From assembly GCA_052173655.1 (NCBI GenBank), contig JBQMYD010000003.1, forward strand, positions 1-64,000: DNA of 64,000 bases, in the 5' to 3' direction. Made by a program: the position numbers and the translations under genes. The notes beneath the pieces are model-generated. The model had not been told where the DNA came from. It did not search any database and saw nothing but the letters and a program-made list of their open reading frames with translations. Source of the stretch: RGIG9060 sp052173655. GTDB lineage: Bacteria > Spirochaetota > Spirochaetia > Treponematales > Treponemataceae. Shown here one piece after another: positions 27,391-36,995 of this stretch. How positions within the stretch are numbered: the stretch's first letter is position 1; the number at the start of each line of letters is the position of its first letter.

Positions 27391-28491
27391 TTGAACATCA
27401 CAATTTTATTCGGCGGAAAATCAGGAGAACATGAAGTTTCCGTAGTTTCTGCATCTTATGTAGCAAGAAACATCGATACTAAAAAGCACACAGTAAATTT
27501 GATAGGAATTGCAAAAGACGGAAAGTGGTATTATCAAGATTTGGCAGAGTTTCAACGGGTCAAAAATGATCCGGAAAGTTCATTTCAAATAAAAACTGAC
27601 TACCCTGTTTTTATTATTCCGGGTGGCGGAAAAAATCAAGCCTTGCAAGTAAAAACACATTCGGCTTTTGAAAGTATACATACGGATATTGTTTTTCCGG
27701 TTCTCCATGGAAGTTACGGTGAAGACGGGACAATCCAAGGTTTACTTGAAATGGCTGAACTTCCGTATGTAGGATGCGGCACAATGGCAAGTGCACTTAC
27801 AATGGACAAAGAAAAAACAAAGCAAATTTGGGAGTTTTCAGGTTTACCGGTAGTTCCCTATATATGTGCAAAAAAAGATAGACTTTCAGATATTGAAAGT
27901 CTTATTTGTGATTCTGAAAAAAAATTCGGCTATCCGGTTTTTATAAAACCGTGCTGTGCAGGCAGTTCTGTAGGTTCTTCAAAGGCATCAGATAAAAAAG
28001 AACTTTACACTGCTGTTGAAGAAGCATTCAAATGGGATGAGAAAATCCTGATAGAAAAATTTATTCCTGCAAGGGAAATTGAATGCAGTGTTACCGGTAA
28101 TTACGAAACGAAATCCTATACGCTAGGAGAAATTTCACCGACACATGAATTTTATGATTATGATGCAAAATACAAGGATCCGAACGGAGCTTCTCTTTTA
28201 ATTCCTGCAAAACTTGACAAAGACGTTACAGAAAAAATAAAAAACATGGCAGAAAAGGCTTATACACTTCTTGATGTTACAGGCCTTAGCCGCGTAGATT
28301 TTTTCATCTGTAAAGAAACCGGACAAATTATGCTTAATGAAATAAACACCATGCCCGGTTTCACATCCATAAGTATGTTTCCAAAAATGTGTGAAGTTTC
28401 GGGATTAAAATATGCAGACCTCATTGAGCACCTAATAAAACTTGGAATTGAAAGGTTTGAATACAGACGAAATTTAAAAACTAGCCGATAA
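27391..28491 (+). CDS. ddl: D-alanine--D-alanine ligase
   Basis: ATP-grasp ligase making the D-Ala-D-Ala dipeptide for wall precursors. Signatures are GGKSGEHEVSVVSA at the N-terminus, LHGSYGEDGTIQG, KPCCAGSSVGSSK and the catalytic end MLNEINTMPGFTSISMFP. EFYDYDAKY carries the Tyr of the omega loop. At 366 residues it is a normal full-length Ddl. The start is TTG at 27391, supported by GGAGGG 8 bases upstream and by the family N-terminus. It follows murE by 48 bases and precedes murD by about 52, so the three form an operon. Confidence 0.95.
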   Translation: MNITILFGGKSGEHEVSVVSASYVARNIDTKKHTVNLIGIAKDGKWYYQDLAEFQRVKNDPESSFQIKTDYPVFIIPGGGKNQALQVKTHSAFESIHTDIVFPVLHGSYGEDGTIQGLLEMAELPYVGCGTMASALTMDKEKTKQIWEFSGLPVVPYICAKKDRLSDIESLICDSEKKFGYPVFIKPCCAGSSVGSSKASDKKELYTAVEEAFKWDEKILIEKFIPAREIECSVTGNYETKSYTLGEISPTHEFYDYDAKYKDPNGASLLIPAKLDKDVTEKIKNMAEKAYTLLDVTGLSRVDFFICKETGQIMLNEINTMPGFTSISMFPKMCEVSGLKYADLIEHLIKLGIERFEYRRNLKTSR

Positions 28492-28543
28492 AAAAATAAA
28501 AAAAAATCCGGATTGAAGAACCTGATTTAAGGATAATAAAAAA

Positions 28544-30100
28544 ATGGACACGCAAACACAAAATTTTACTCACGAGTATTCAAGTACTCCTGCCTTTATG
28601 ACACTGGATGATATAAAAAACAAAAAGGTTACGGTAATGGGTTTGGGACTTAACGGCGGAGGGGAAGCTTGTGTCCGTTTTTTGCTCAAACATGGGGCTT
28701 TTGTTACTGTTACAGACATGAAAACAGAAGAACAACTTGCCCCTACAATAAAAAAACTTTCTTCCGATACAACTTTACCGCAAGAAAAAATACGTTATGT
28801 TCTAGGGCGGCACGAAATTTCGGATTTTGAACAAGCTGATGTTATAATAAAAAATCCCGGAGTAAAATATTCGGGGAACAAATATCTTGCCGCAGCAAAA
28901 AATATAGAAACGGATTTATCCATTTTTTTACATTTTACAAAAGCTCCTATTATTGCAGTTACAGGTAGCAAAGGAAAAAGCAGCACAGTAAGTGCAATAC
29001 ATTACGGATTATGTAAAGCAGGCTTCAACGCCTTTCTTGGAGGAAACATTACAGTAAGTCCTCTAACTTTTATTGAAAAAACAAATGAAAACACCCCGGT
29101 TGTTTTGGAACTTTCCAGTTGGCAGCTTTCAGACCTTAGGGGTAGAAAATTATTAAAACCTAAAATAGCTCTCATTACAAAAATTGTTCCGGATCATCAA
29201 AACTGGTATGGAAGTATGGAAGCATATGTTGCGGACAAAAAACTCATTTATGCCGATCAAGATCACGAAGATTTTTCAATTTTTGACGGAAACGATAGTT
29301 GGGGGAAAATTTTTGCCTCTGAGAGCAAAGGGACAGTCCTTTTTTATTCTGAAAAAGATTCATTTTACAACAAAAAGGATTTTTTAGGTTGCTACATCGA
29401 TAAAAAAAATTATGGCCGAATAAAAACTTCAAACAATTCTGAACCGTTGCTTGCACTTGAAAGTTTAGCAGTACCGGGGAAACACATGAGAGAAAACATC
29501 CTTAACGCAGCTTTGGTTATGAATCTTATGAAAATTCCTGCCGACAAAATCAAAGAAATTTTAAAAACTTTTCCGGGAATTGAACACAGATTGGAATTTT
29601 TTCATGAATGGAAAAATAAAAACGGAATAACTTTTGCATTTTACAATGATTCTGCTGCGACAGTCCCTGAAGCAACCGGAGCCGCTATTGAAGCTTTTGA
29701 AATAAAACCAATTATGATTTGCGGTGGAACAGATAAAAATTTGGAATTTACTACACTTGCAAAATCTGCAAAAAAAGCACTCAAACTTTTTCTTCTTGCA
29801 GGAAGCGGAACAGATAAACTTACCGATATACTTGATTCTTACAAAATAAAATACGAAAAACCTGCCATAAATCTTGAAGAACTTTTTTTTAAACTAAAAT
29901 ATTATTTGGATTCTTTATTGGAAGAGCCTCAAGCTTTTTCAGATTCTCAAAGCAAACAATCTTCAATAGATAAAAAAGATTTCTCGAACAAAATCCCTGT
30001 AGTTTTTTCTCCGGGTGCAACTTCTTTTGGAATGTTTAACAACGAATTCGACAGGGGAGTACAATATAAAAACGGAATAAAGAAAACATTTAATGACTAG
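28544..30100 (+). CDS. murD: UDP-MurNAc-L-alanine--D-glutamate ligase MurD
   Basis: Adds D-Glu to UDP-MurNAc-L-Ala, the step before MurE. The N-terminal Rossmann loop is GLGLNGGGEA, the ATP loop VTGSKGKSST lies near residue 145, ELSSWQLSDL is a MurD hallmark, and the C-terminal block FYNDSAATVPEATGAAI matches the 'NDSKATN' motif. An extra Ser/Gln/Lys-rich insert near residues 465-485 lengthens the protein to 518 residues. The stop overlaps that of the convergent 130-residue gene, leaving no room for a terminator between them. Confidence 0.93.
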   Translation: MDTQTQNFTHEYSSTPAFMTLDDIKNKKVTVMGLGLNGGGEACVRFLLKHGAFVTVTDMKTEEQLAPTIKKLSSDTTLPQEKIRYVLGRHEISDFEQADVIIKNPGVKYSGNKYLAAAKNIETDLSIFLHFTKAPIIAVTGSKGKSSTVSAIHYGLCKAGFNAFLGGNITVSPLTFIEKTNENTPVVLELSSWQLSDLRGRKLLKPKIALITKIVPDHQNWYGSMEAYVADKKLIYADQDHEDFSIFDGNDSWGKIFASESKGTVLFYSEKDSFYNKKDFLGCYIDKKNYGRIKTSNNSEPLLALESLAVPGKHMRENILNAALVMNLMKIPADKIKEILKTFPGIEHRLEFFHEWKNKNGITFAFYNDSAATVPEATGAAIEAFEIKPIMICGGTDKNLEFTTLAKSAKKALKLFLLAGSGTDKLTDILDSYKIKYEKPAINLEELFFKLKYYLDSLLEEPQAFSDSQSKQSSIDKKDFSNKIPVVFSPGATSFGMFNNEFDRGVQYKNGIKKTFND

Positions 30101-30489
30101 CCGGAAACACTCATAACAAGAGCTGACGGCAAGCCTGTAGCTCCTGACAATCCGAAAGGACTTTCTTTTGCACTATTTATTGCAGCTTTTACTTGTTGCT
30201 GGTAGTCTTTGATCATAGCATCAACTTGAGCATCCGTCATATCAGTTGGTAAGTCAGGTTTTGTTTTATTTGCCTGCATTTTTACCAACTGGTCTATGAG
30301 CGTATTAAGAATTTTTATCTTACTTACAGGAACAAATCTATCACCCTGAGCCGAAAAAGAATATCCGGAAACGTGTTCAAACTGAGAATACACAACTTGA
30401 TTCGGTTTTACTTGCACATAAACTTTATTTCCACCACCTACATAAGAACCATAAGATGCCGGATTTAATGTTGGCATTCCAGAAACCAT
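30097..30489 (-). CDS. Small protein of unknown function (130 aa)
   Basis: No family recognised. It has no signal peptide or membrane segment. The N-terminal third is Gly/Tyr/Pro-rich and beta-like (SYGSYVGGGNKVYVQV). The middle holds a conserved-looking helix (KIKILNTLIDQLVKMQAN) and a 'DMTDAQVDAMIKDYQQQVKAAI' region that is Gln- and Ala-rich. The end is Gly/Ser-rich. AGGAGG lies 8 bases before the ATG on the minus strand, which strongly supports that it is a real gene. It overlaps murD tail-to-tail by 4 bases and follows the solute-binding-like lipoprotein gene on its own strand by about 58 bases. Confidence 0.75.
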   Translation of the reverse strand: MVSGMPTLNPASYGSYVGGGNKVYVQVKPNQVVYSQFEHVSGYSFSAQGDRFVPVSKIKILNTLIDQLVKMQANKTKPDLPTDMTDAQVDAMIKDYQQQVKAAINSAKESPFGLSGATGLPSALVMSVSG

Positions 30490-30547
30490 AACTCACGCCT
30501 CCTATCTTATTTGTCGGAATTTACAAAAAAAAGATAAGAGAAAAAAA

Positions 30548-31819
30548 TTAAAAATATTGTTTATTCCATTTTTGAATTCTTTCGATAAGTTCCGTTTCAG
30601 AAATTTCCTTTGAAGTATCCACAGCATCAAGTAAATATGGCAAAAGTACATTTTCTTTTATTTCCGCCCAGCGGACAGGCAAGATATTTACAGAAGATAT
30701 ATATTCTGAGATAGGCAAATTTTTCATTAAATTAGGATTGTACTGCGTAAAAATTTTTTCATTTACGGATTTTATCGAAGAAAATCCGTCTGCAATTCCG
30801 AATGTTGCAGTATTTAACTTCATATCTTTGTTACGTGCGATAATTTCTTTCTGAGAATCTTCTTTCATGAGCCACAAAATAAATTGCTCTGCACTTTCAA
30901 CATTTTTGGACTTTTTGCATAGCCCTAAAAAAACAACAGTGTCTTCAATAGGGCATTTATTGTTAAATTGAAGCCACCTGTAATCGATTCCTGCAATTTT
31001 TTCATCCGGTAATGAAAAAAATTTATCGCTGGTTGTAAAAGCAAAAAGGCAACGATTTTGAGCTATCAATTTATAATCCGGCATATAAAGATATTTAAAA
31101 GCATAGTCTTCTTCAATAGTACTTGAAACATTATTAAGCAATGTCCACTCTTTCATATAGTTTATTGAGTTTGTAAGCTGAGAAGAATTCCATGAAAAAA
31201 CTTTCGAGGATTCCCTAAAATCGGCACCATACATTTTTGCTGCTGTATACAAAAACTTGGGATTCCATCTAGGAGCAAAGCCCATATATGTAAAAATACC
31301 ATGTTCATCTTTTTCATTATATTTAACGGAAATATCACGCATCTCATCCGGAGAAATTACAAAGTTATTCGGGATAAGTTTTTCATTTTTCTTTAAAAAA
31401 ATTACGGCAGGTAAATTGAAACTTATCGGCAACAGATATTGTCTACGATTTATACAACCCACATTCAAAATTTCAGGATAAAATTGGCTTTTTTTCATAT
31501 TTGAGTTATGAAAAAGATAATTAATCGATGAAAAATTTTTTCGAGTACTTTCGTTTTTTAACCAAGTCCCGATTACGATATCAGGGGGATTTTCTCCTTT
31601 TTCAGCAGGTAAAGAAAGTGCAGGATTCTCCTTATAAACAACAATAGCTTTACACTTATTTTGTCTTATATTGAAAAGCTCAACGTAGGAAACAATTTCA
31701 CTTTTGTTTGTCCAAATAATCACAGGTTTGCCGGAATTTTTTGAACAACTAAGAAGAACACAAGAACAAACAAAATAAAAAAGCATCGAGGTAAAAATGG
31801 AGATTTTACGCTTTAACAC
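30548..31819 (-). CDS. Lipoprotein resembling ABC sugar-type solute-binding proteins
   Basis: Predicted membrane-anchored lipoprotein: a basic start, a hydrophobic stretch and an LLSC lipobox with Cys25. The mature part begins VIIWTNKSEIVSYVELF and contains PPDIVIGTWL, both typical of extracellular solute-binding proteins of the carbohydrate family. AEQFILWLMKEDSQKEI near residue 310 is the usual C-lobe 'A..FI.WL.S.E.Q' helix. No permease or ATPase gene is adjacent, so it is an orphan. GTG at 31819 lies 8 bases after AGAGGA and overlaps the aminotransferase stop by 14 bases, so the two are coupled. Ligand unknown; a sensory or redirected role is possible. Confidence 0.8.
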   Translation of the reverse strand: MLKRKISIFTSMLFYFVCSCVLLSCSKNSGKPVIIWTNKSEIVSYVELFNIRQNKCKAIVVYKENPALSLPAEKGENPPDIVIGTWLKNESTRKNFSSINYLFHNSNMKKSQFYPEILNVGCINRRQYLLPISFNLPAVIFLKKNEKLIPNNFVISPDEMRDISVKYNEKDEHGIFTYMGFAPRWNPKFLYTAAKMYGADFRESSKVFSWNSSQLTNSINYMKEWTLLNNVSSTIEEDYAFKYLYMPDYKLIAQNRCLFAFTTSDKFFSLPDEKIAGIDYRWLQFNNKCPIEDTVVFLGLCKKSKNVESAEQFILWLMKEDSQKEIIARNKDMKLNTATFGIADGFSSIKSVNEKIFTQYNPNLMKNLPISEYISSVNILPVRWAEIKENVLLPYLLDAVDTSKEISETELIERIQKWNKQYF

Positions 31820-33125
31820 CGGCTAATTCCTCTGCAGTTTTATATATAATCTCATAAGTAGAATCAATATCTCGTTTATTCAAACTTGAAAAAGCAATCC
31901 GCAAAGTTTTTTCGTCGATAGCTATGGTTCCTACTTCATGTTCAAATAAAAGTTTTTGGCGTAAGATTTCCGCATTAATTCCATTACAACGTAAACTCAT
32001 AAAATAGCCGGAATTAAAAGGCATAGGAGTAAGCACAGGATGACCTTTTTTGCTTTTTAAAAAATCCCTAGCTTTGCGATATCTACCTTCAAGAATGCAT
32101 TTAAACTCTTCTTTTTCTTTTTCAAGCATCGGATCTTCAAAAGCTTTTAACAAAATCGTCTGACTTGGAGTTGAACAGCAGCTGACAGAAGATCTGATAA
32201 CCCCCATAAGTTTTTTTACCAAAGCATCGTATTGAGATTCGGTAAAATCTTTACAGCCGAATGTTAAAAAACCGCATCTAAAACCCCAAACATAATCTTC
32301 CTTTGTAGGACCATCAATTTTTACAGCAAGAACATTTTTATGAATGTCAGCCAAATATGCAAATAAAGATTGGAGTTCTATATCTTGCTCATAGGCAAGT
32401 CCATAATACGCATCATCACAGCAAACTAAAATCTTAGCTCCGCTTTCAGCACATTCTTTTATCGCCTTACAAATTTCAGCTGCTTCGGTTTTTGTAACAC
32501 TGTATCCTGAAGGATTTTGAGGAAAATTTAAAATAATCTTAACTGTTCCGGTCAATTTAAATTGCTCGGTTATTGCCTCTTTGAAAGATTCAATATTAAA
32601 CCCCCCTTCAAAACCGTCGCCCCAAAACATTTTAAATTGTTTAAGATTTGCATTCCTTCTTGTTTGAACAATCAAAGCATAGTTATCCCAACTAGGATCA
32701 CAGGATAAAAGAGTATCGTCCTGATTCAAAAAAAGATCGCTGACATATGAAATCCCGGCTGTAAGCCCCGGAACTACAACCGGAACGGAAAAGCTTTTTT
32801 TCTGCAAATCAGGGTTTTTGGAAGTAAGTTTTTCTTTCCATGTATTTCTAAGATTTAAATTTCCCGCAGTTGGAGAATATGAAACCATCTCTGCTGAAGA
32901 AAAAGCAGGGAGTTGCTTTTGTACGGCAGGCAACCATACGGGCATCCCATCATTCACTGTAATTCCAATAGTAGCATTAGCTTTTTTTCCGAATTTTTTT
33001 GCCTCAGTACTTTGTGCAATAATTCCCTTTGGAAAATACATCCGCATCCCCATATCGGAAAGTAAAGTTTCTGCAACAGTCCCTTTAAGAACTTCATTTA
33101 ATTCTTGTGCTAAAAAGTGTATCAT
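31806..33125 (-). CDS. PLP-dependent aminotransferase, class I/II fold
   Basis: Fold-type I pyridoxal phosphate enzyme, substrate unknown. LNFPQNPSGYSVT matches the 'NPNNPTG' substrate/cofactor loop, VCCDDAYYGL supplies the Asp and Tyr that contact PLP, and AVKIDGPTKEDYVWGFRCGF contains the probable Schiff-base lysine and phosphate-binding Arg. The N-terminus LAQELNEVLKG...MYFPKGIIAQ is typical of a sub-group related to aspartate/aromatic aminotransferases. It has 439 residues. It is divergent from the moxR operon with only 45 bases between starts, so the promoters must be tight or overlap the coding ends. No clear Shine-Dalgarno precedes the ATG. Confidence 0.85.
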   Translation of the reverse strand: MIHFLAQELNEVLKGTVAETLLSDMGMRMYFPKGIIAQSTEAKKFGKKANATIGITVNDGMPVWLPAVQKQLPAFSSAEMVSYSPTAGNLNLRNTWKEKLTSKNPDLQKKSFSVPVVVPGLTAGISYVSDLFLNQDDTLLSCDPSWDNYALIVQTRRNANLKQFKMFWGDGFEGGFNIESFKEAITEQFKLTGTVKIILNFPQNPSGYSVTKTEAAEICKAIKECAESGAKILVCCDDAYYGLAYEQDIELQSLFAYLADIHKNVLAVKIDGPTKEDYVWGFRCGFLTFGCKDFTESQYDALVKKLMGVIRSSVSCCSTPSQTILLKAFEDPMLEKEKEEFKCILEGRYRKARDFLKSKKGHPVLTPMPFNSGYFMSLRCNGINAEILRQKLLFEHEVGTIAIDEKTLRIAFSSLNKRDIDSTYEIIYKTAEELAGVKA

Positions 33126-33170
33126 GATAAACTACATTATTGCCAATCTTATGGGAGGGTGTCAATAACT

Positions 33171-34163
33171 ATGAGCAGTACAAATCAGTTTCAAAAAGAC
33201 TGTCAATGGGCAAAAAAAATAATTGAAGATTGTAAAACCGAAGCTTCCAAAAGGATTGTAGGACAAACGGAAATTTTGGACGGAATTTTAACCGCAATGG
33301 TAACAGGCGGGCATGTTCTTTTAGAGGGTGTTCCGGGACTTGCAAAAACTTCTGCAGTAAAGACTTTTGCACAACTATGCGGCTTGGATTTTAAAAGAAT
33401 TCAGTTTACTCCCGATTTATTACCTGCAGATATAACAGGAACTCTTTTGTATAATCAGTCAAAAAGCGAATTTTCAGTAAGAAAAGGGCCTATTTTTGCA
33501 AATGTTATTTTAGCTGATGAAATCAACAGAGCACCTGCAAAAGTTCAGTCCGCTTTGCTTGAAGCTATGGCAGAACATCAAGTAACAATCGGAGAAACAA
33601 CCTATAAACTGCCTGAACCGTTTTTAGTTTTAGCAACACAAAATTCTATTGAACAGGAAGGGACATACAATCTTCCGGAAGCTGAGTTAGACAGGTTTTT
33701 GTTAAAAATAAAAGTCCCATACCCAATGCCGAATGAGGAAATTCGGATTATTAAAAATAATAAAGAACTGGAAAACGCCGAACTGGAGAAAAAATTAACT
33801 TTTGAAGATCTTGAAAAGTTAAAACAACTTGCAGATCAAGTTGTTTGCGATGATAAAATCATAGAATATATAGTAGCTTTAGTTTCCGTAACAAGACCTG
33901 ACATTGCAGGGGCTCAAAAAAGTAATGATATTTTAAATTATATAAATTATGGAGCAAGTCCACGAGGTAGTATAGCTCTTTGTAAATGTGCAAAGGTGAG
34001 AGCTTTATTTCAAGGAAGAACCTTTGTTCTACCCGAAGATATAAAGGAAATTGCTCCGAGTGCTTTAAGACACAGGTTAGTTCTTTCCTATGAGGCAGGT
34101 GCTGACGGGATTACAGCTGATGATTTAATACAAAAAATCGTATCTTTCATTCCGGTTCCGTGA
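33171..34163 (+). CDS. moxR: MoxR-family AAA ATPase
   Basis: AAA+ ATPase thought to act as a chaperone for partner VWA-domain proteins. Walker A is GVPGLAKT, Walker B ADEINRAPAKVQSALLEAMAE, and the sensor and arginine-finger regions (ATQNSIEQEGTYNLPEAELDRF) match MoxR closely. The C-terminal lid ends SFIPVP. The longer frame starts at 33117, but GGGAGGG lies about 11 bases before the ATG at 33171, giving 330 residues. First gene of an operon with DUF58, a DUF4381-like protein, two VWA proteins, a BatD-like protein and a J-protein; the junction with the DUF58 gene is TGATG. Confidence 0.93.
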   Translation: MSSTNQFQKDCQWAKKIIEDCKTEASKRIVGQTEILDGILTAMVTGGHVLLEGVPGLAKTSAVKTFAQLCGLDFKRIQFTPDLLPADITGTLLYNQSKSEFSVRKGPIFANVILADEINRAPAKVQSALLEAMAEHQVTIGETTYKLPEPFLVLATQNSIEQEGTYNLPEAELDRFLLKIKVPYPMPNEEIRIIKNNKELENAELEKKLTFEDLEKLKQLADQVVCDDKIIEYIVALVSVTRPDIAGAQKSNDILNYINYGASPRGSIALCKCAKVRALFQGRTFVLPEDIKEIAPSALRHRLVLSYEAGADGITADDLIQKIVSFIPVP

Positions 34164-35062
34164 TGAAAAAAAACTCCCTTTTACTTTCAAACAGTAATTC
34201 TCTTGCAAAAAGTGCCGGCTTGCTTAGGCTTAGAGCCAGAACCGTCGCTCAAGAACTTAAATCCGGAAATTTTGCTTCAATGTTCAAGGGGCAAGGGATA
34301 GACTTTGCAGGAGTTAGAGAATATTTTGCAGGAGATGATGTACGCAGCATAGATTGGAACGTTACAGCACGCATGGGAAAAGCCTTTGTAAAGCTATACG
34401 AAGAAGAACGGGAACAAACTGTTTTTATAATTTTAGATCGTTCCTGCTCCATGGAAACCGGAAGCACTGATTCCAGCAGACTGAATATCGCCTGTGAAAC
34501 TGCAAGCATTTTGCTTTTTGCAGCACAAATCAACTTCTGCCCTGTAGGGACTGTTTTATTTGACGGAAAAATAACATTTTCTTGCCTACCAAAAAAAAGT
34601 AAAGAACATACAATGATGCTTTTTACAAAATTTTCACAACGAGAACAGCACATTACAAACGGAACTGTACTTTCAAACGCTATTAAAGGAGCTTCACAAA
34701 TATTAAAAAAACGTTCCATGATTTTTGTAATTTCTGATTTTAAAACAAACGGCTACGAAGAAAACTTTGTCCGTTTATCACAAAAACACGATGTAGTTGC
34801 AATTAGGATTACAGACAAGAATGACTTTGAATTACCTAAAGTAGGACTTGTTAGAGTAAGAGACCCTGAAACACATAATGAAGTTTTAATTCCAACTGAA
34901 AATTCACTTTTTAAACAAATATGGCGTGAAAATTACAAAAATGAAATACACCGCTGGAAATATATGTGTAAAAAAAACGGTATTATTCCTATACTTATTT
35001 CCACAGCCGACGATCCTCCCCTTAGACTTGCAAAATCTCTTGCTGTAAGGGAGAAAATTTAA
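34163..35062 (+). CDS. DUF58 protein (VWA-like)
   Basis: Cytoplasmic partner of MoxR with a VWA-related fold. The DUF58 signature GVREYFAGDDVRSIDWNVTAR is present near residue 55. The metal-ion motif D-R-S-C-S is at residues 92-96 within FIILDRSCSMET, so it may bind Mg. Its 299 residues are usual. ATG at 34163 overlaps the moxR stop (TGATG); the GTG one codon earlier is less likely. The next gene begins immediately after its stop, indicating coupling. Confidence 0.9.
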   Translation: MKKNSLLLSNSNSLAKSAGLLRLRARTVAQELKSGNFASMFKGQGIDFAGVREYFAGDDVRSIDWNVTARMGKAFVKLYEEEREQTVFIILDRSCSMETGSTDSSRLNIACETASILLFAAQINFCPVGTVLFDGKITFSCLPKKSKEHTMMLFTKFSQREQHITNGTVLSNAIKGASQILKKRSMIFVISDFKTNGYEENFVRLSQKHDVVAIRITDKNDFELPKVGLVRVRDPETHNEVLIPTENSLFKQIWRENYKNEIHRWKYMCKKNGIIPILISTADDPPLRLAKSLAVREKI

Positions 35063-36007
35063 ATGGAAAAGCAAACCCCTATCGAAACGGTTACAAAAGG
35101 AAATTTATTTGTAAGCCCCGTAGAGTTTTTTTGCGGTGATACGGTATTTCTTTCTTACGATTTTTTAGTTTCAGATTTTGCAGCAATGGAGCTCAAAGAT
35201 TTGAACAATATCGAATTTTCAAGCCAAGCAGAAATCGGCAATATCATAAACTTTAATCCCGACATTTATGACATAAAATCCATTTCATTTGAGACAAATC
35301 AAAATCAAATAACCGTAAAAATAAATTGCATTTTTTGGCAACCCGGAAACATACAACTGCCAACTTTCAAAATTGCAGAAGAAAATCAAGTATTAGAATT
35401 TATCATCCCCGAAATAAAAGTAAGTTCAATGATTGAAAAGTCTAAAATTACTGTAAGCCAAACATACGCAGGCCCTGCCGTTATACCCGGCAGCAAATAT
35501 TTGGTTTACGGAGGGTTTTTATTGATAATAGCTTTTATTAGCGGAATTGTATTTTTTTTAATAAAAATGAAAAAAATAAAACGTTTTTTTAAAGAATTAA
35601 AAACAAAATATAAATTCAAAAAAAATTATAAAAAATCGGTTTTAGCTATAAAAAATCTTTTAAAAAATTCAAACTCATACACAAGTAAAGAATACTGCTT
35701 ACAAATTCAATCGATTTTACGCAATTATTTTGCATACAGATTTTCACCGGAAATTTTCAATCTTACAACATCAGAAATAATGCAGTGGTTTAATACTATT
35801 TTTTATAAAATACTGCCGGAAAATGCAGAAACTGCGGTTCAATTGTTTTATGAAATTATGTTCCGCTGCGATTTTATCAGATTTTCCGGGAAATCCGTTC
35901 CTGAAGGTAAAATGCAGACAAATGAGCGAGAAACTCTTGCTCAAAAAAGTCTTCAAACTTTTTGTTTAATTGAAAAAGGAATTTTAACAGAAAATGATAA
36001 AATTTGA
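35063..36007 (+). CDS. Bat-operon membrane protein resembling DUF4381
   Basis: Position and layout match the DUF4381/BatD-like component of MoxR-Bat operons. Residues 1-150 are beta-rich, a single helix spans about 150-172 (YLVYGGFLLIIAFISGIVFFLI), and a strongly basic stretch follows (MKKIKRFFKELKTK), placing the C-terminal part inside the cell. The C-terminal helical region has FSPEIFNLTTSEI and CDFIRFSG, like DUF4381's 'ptsEf...L...d..rFsg'. There is no N-terminal signal peptide, although the charge rule would put the first 150 residues outside. The name is inference from context and short motifs. It overlaps the next gene by 14 bases. Confidence 0.75.
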   Translation: MEKQTPIETVTKGNLFVSPVEFFCGDTVFLSYDFLVSDFAAMELKDLNNIEFSSQAEIGNIINFNPDIYDIKSISFETNQNQITVKINCIFWQPGNIQLPTFKIAEENQVLEFIIPEIKVSSMIEKSKITVSQTYAGPAVIPGSKYLVYGGFLLIIAFISGIVFFLIKMKKIKRFFKELKTKYKFKKNYKKSVLAIKNLLKNSNSYTSKEYCLQIQSILRNYFAYRFSPEIFNLTTSEIMQWFNTIFYKILPENAETAVQLFYEIMFRCDFIRFSGKSVPEGKMQTNERETLAQKSLQTFCLIEKGILTENDKI

Positions 36008-36995
36008 AAATTACTATGCATTTTTTTTATTTTTTTTAATTCCTCTTTTTATTACCCTGTACAAAACTAACGTTGTTAAAAAAATTTCTTTTCCATTAAA
36101 TGTAAGTAATTGGCAGGAAAAAACTTTTCATTTTAATTCAAAAAAAATAAAAATTTTTAAAGGAATTTCATGGACTTTGATTTTTCTTGCATACATTTTC
36201 AGTGTTATTGCTCTATCGGATCCTAAAATAACCAATACCGAAAAGCGATATATTTCACGAGGAACTGAAATCATGTTTGTTGTTGATATAAGTCCTTCAA
36301 TGGCTGCACTGGATTTTGTGTCGGAAAACCGTTTGGAAACAGCAAAGAAGGCAATAGGCGAAATTGCGGATAAAATTCCGGAGATCTCATTAGGCATAGT
36401 AGCAATGGCTTCAGAAGCAGAGTGTGTTATGCCTCCTTCAATGGACAGAAAAACTTTTTATAAAAAACTAAATTCACTTACACTAGGAACATTGGGAGAC
36501 AAAACTGCCATTGGAGTTGGAATAAGTAGTGGAATTTTTCACTTGGTATCCTCCATGGCAAATCAAAAAATTATTATACTTATTACAGACGGTGAAAATA
36601 ATGCAGGAACAATCCACCCAAATACTGCAGCACGGCTTGCCGGAGAACAAAATATTCCCGTTTTTATACTTGAAATAGGCACAAGAGGTACCGTACCTGT
36701 AGAATTTACTGATCCTATGACAGGAAAGCATCGCTCCGGTTTTATTGAATCATCTTTTGATCCGGACGCTTTAAAAAATATTGCCGACCTCACAGGAGGA
36801 AGCTATTTTGAAATTCAATCCCTAACAGACCTTACAAACGTTTTACGTTCAATAATTCAAAGAGAATCCGTAACTACACACTTTTACACAGTTCCTGTAG
36901 ATAAAGAATATTATACTTTTTTTATTTATATTGCATCAATTTTTATATTTTTAGCATGGTTAATTAATAGAATTTATTTAAAGGAGATTTTATAG
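35994..36995 (+). CDS. batA: BatA-type VWA-domain membrane protein
   Basis: Membrane protein of the aerotolerance/Bat group. Two N-terminal helices (about residues 6-22 and 55-75) and one C-terminal helix (about 305-325) flank a von Willebrand A domain. The metal motif D-I-S-P-S is at residues 98-102, with the conserved TDGENNAGT further on. Other features are KTAIGVGIS (the Thr of the metal site) and a typical 333-residue length. It overlaps the preceding gene by 14 bases and the next by one (TAGTG). The Bat name is by similarity; proposed roles include envelope stress and oxygen tolerance. Confidence 0.9.
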   Translation: MIKFENYYAFFLFFLIPLFITLYKTNVVKKISFPLNVSNWQEKTFHFNSKKIKIFKGISWTLIFLAYIFSVIALSDPKITNTEKRYISRGTEIMFVVDISPSMAALDFVSENRLETAKKAIGEIADKIPEISLGIVAMASEAECVMPPSMDRKTFYKKLNSLTLGTLGDKTAIGVGISSGIFHLVSSMANQKIIILITDGENNAGTIHPNTAARLAGEQNIPVFILEIGTRGTVPVEFTDPMTGKHRSGFIESSFDPDALKNIADLTGGSYFEIQSLTDLTNVLRSIIQRESVTTHFYTVPVDKEYYTFFIYIASIFIFLAWLINRIYLKEIL

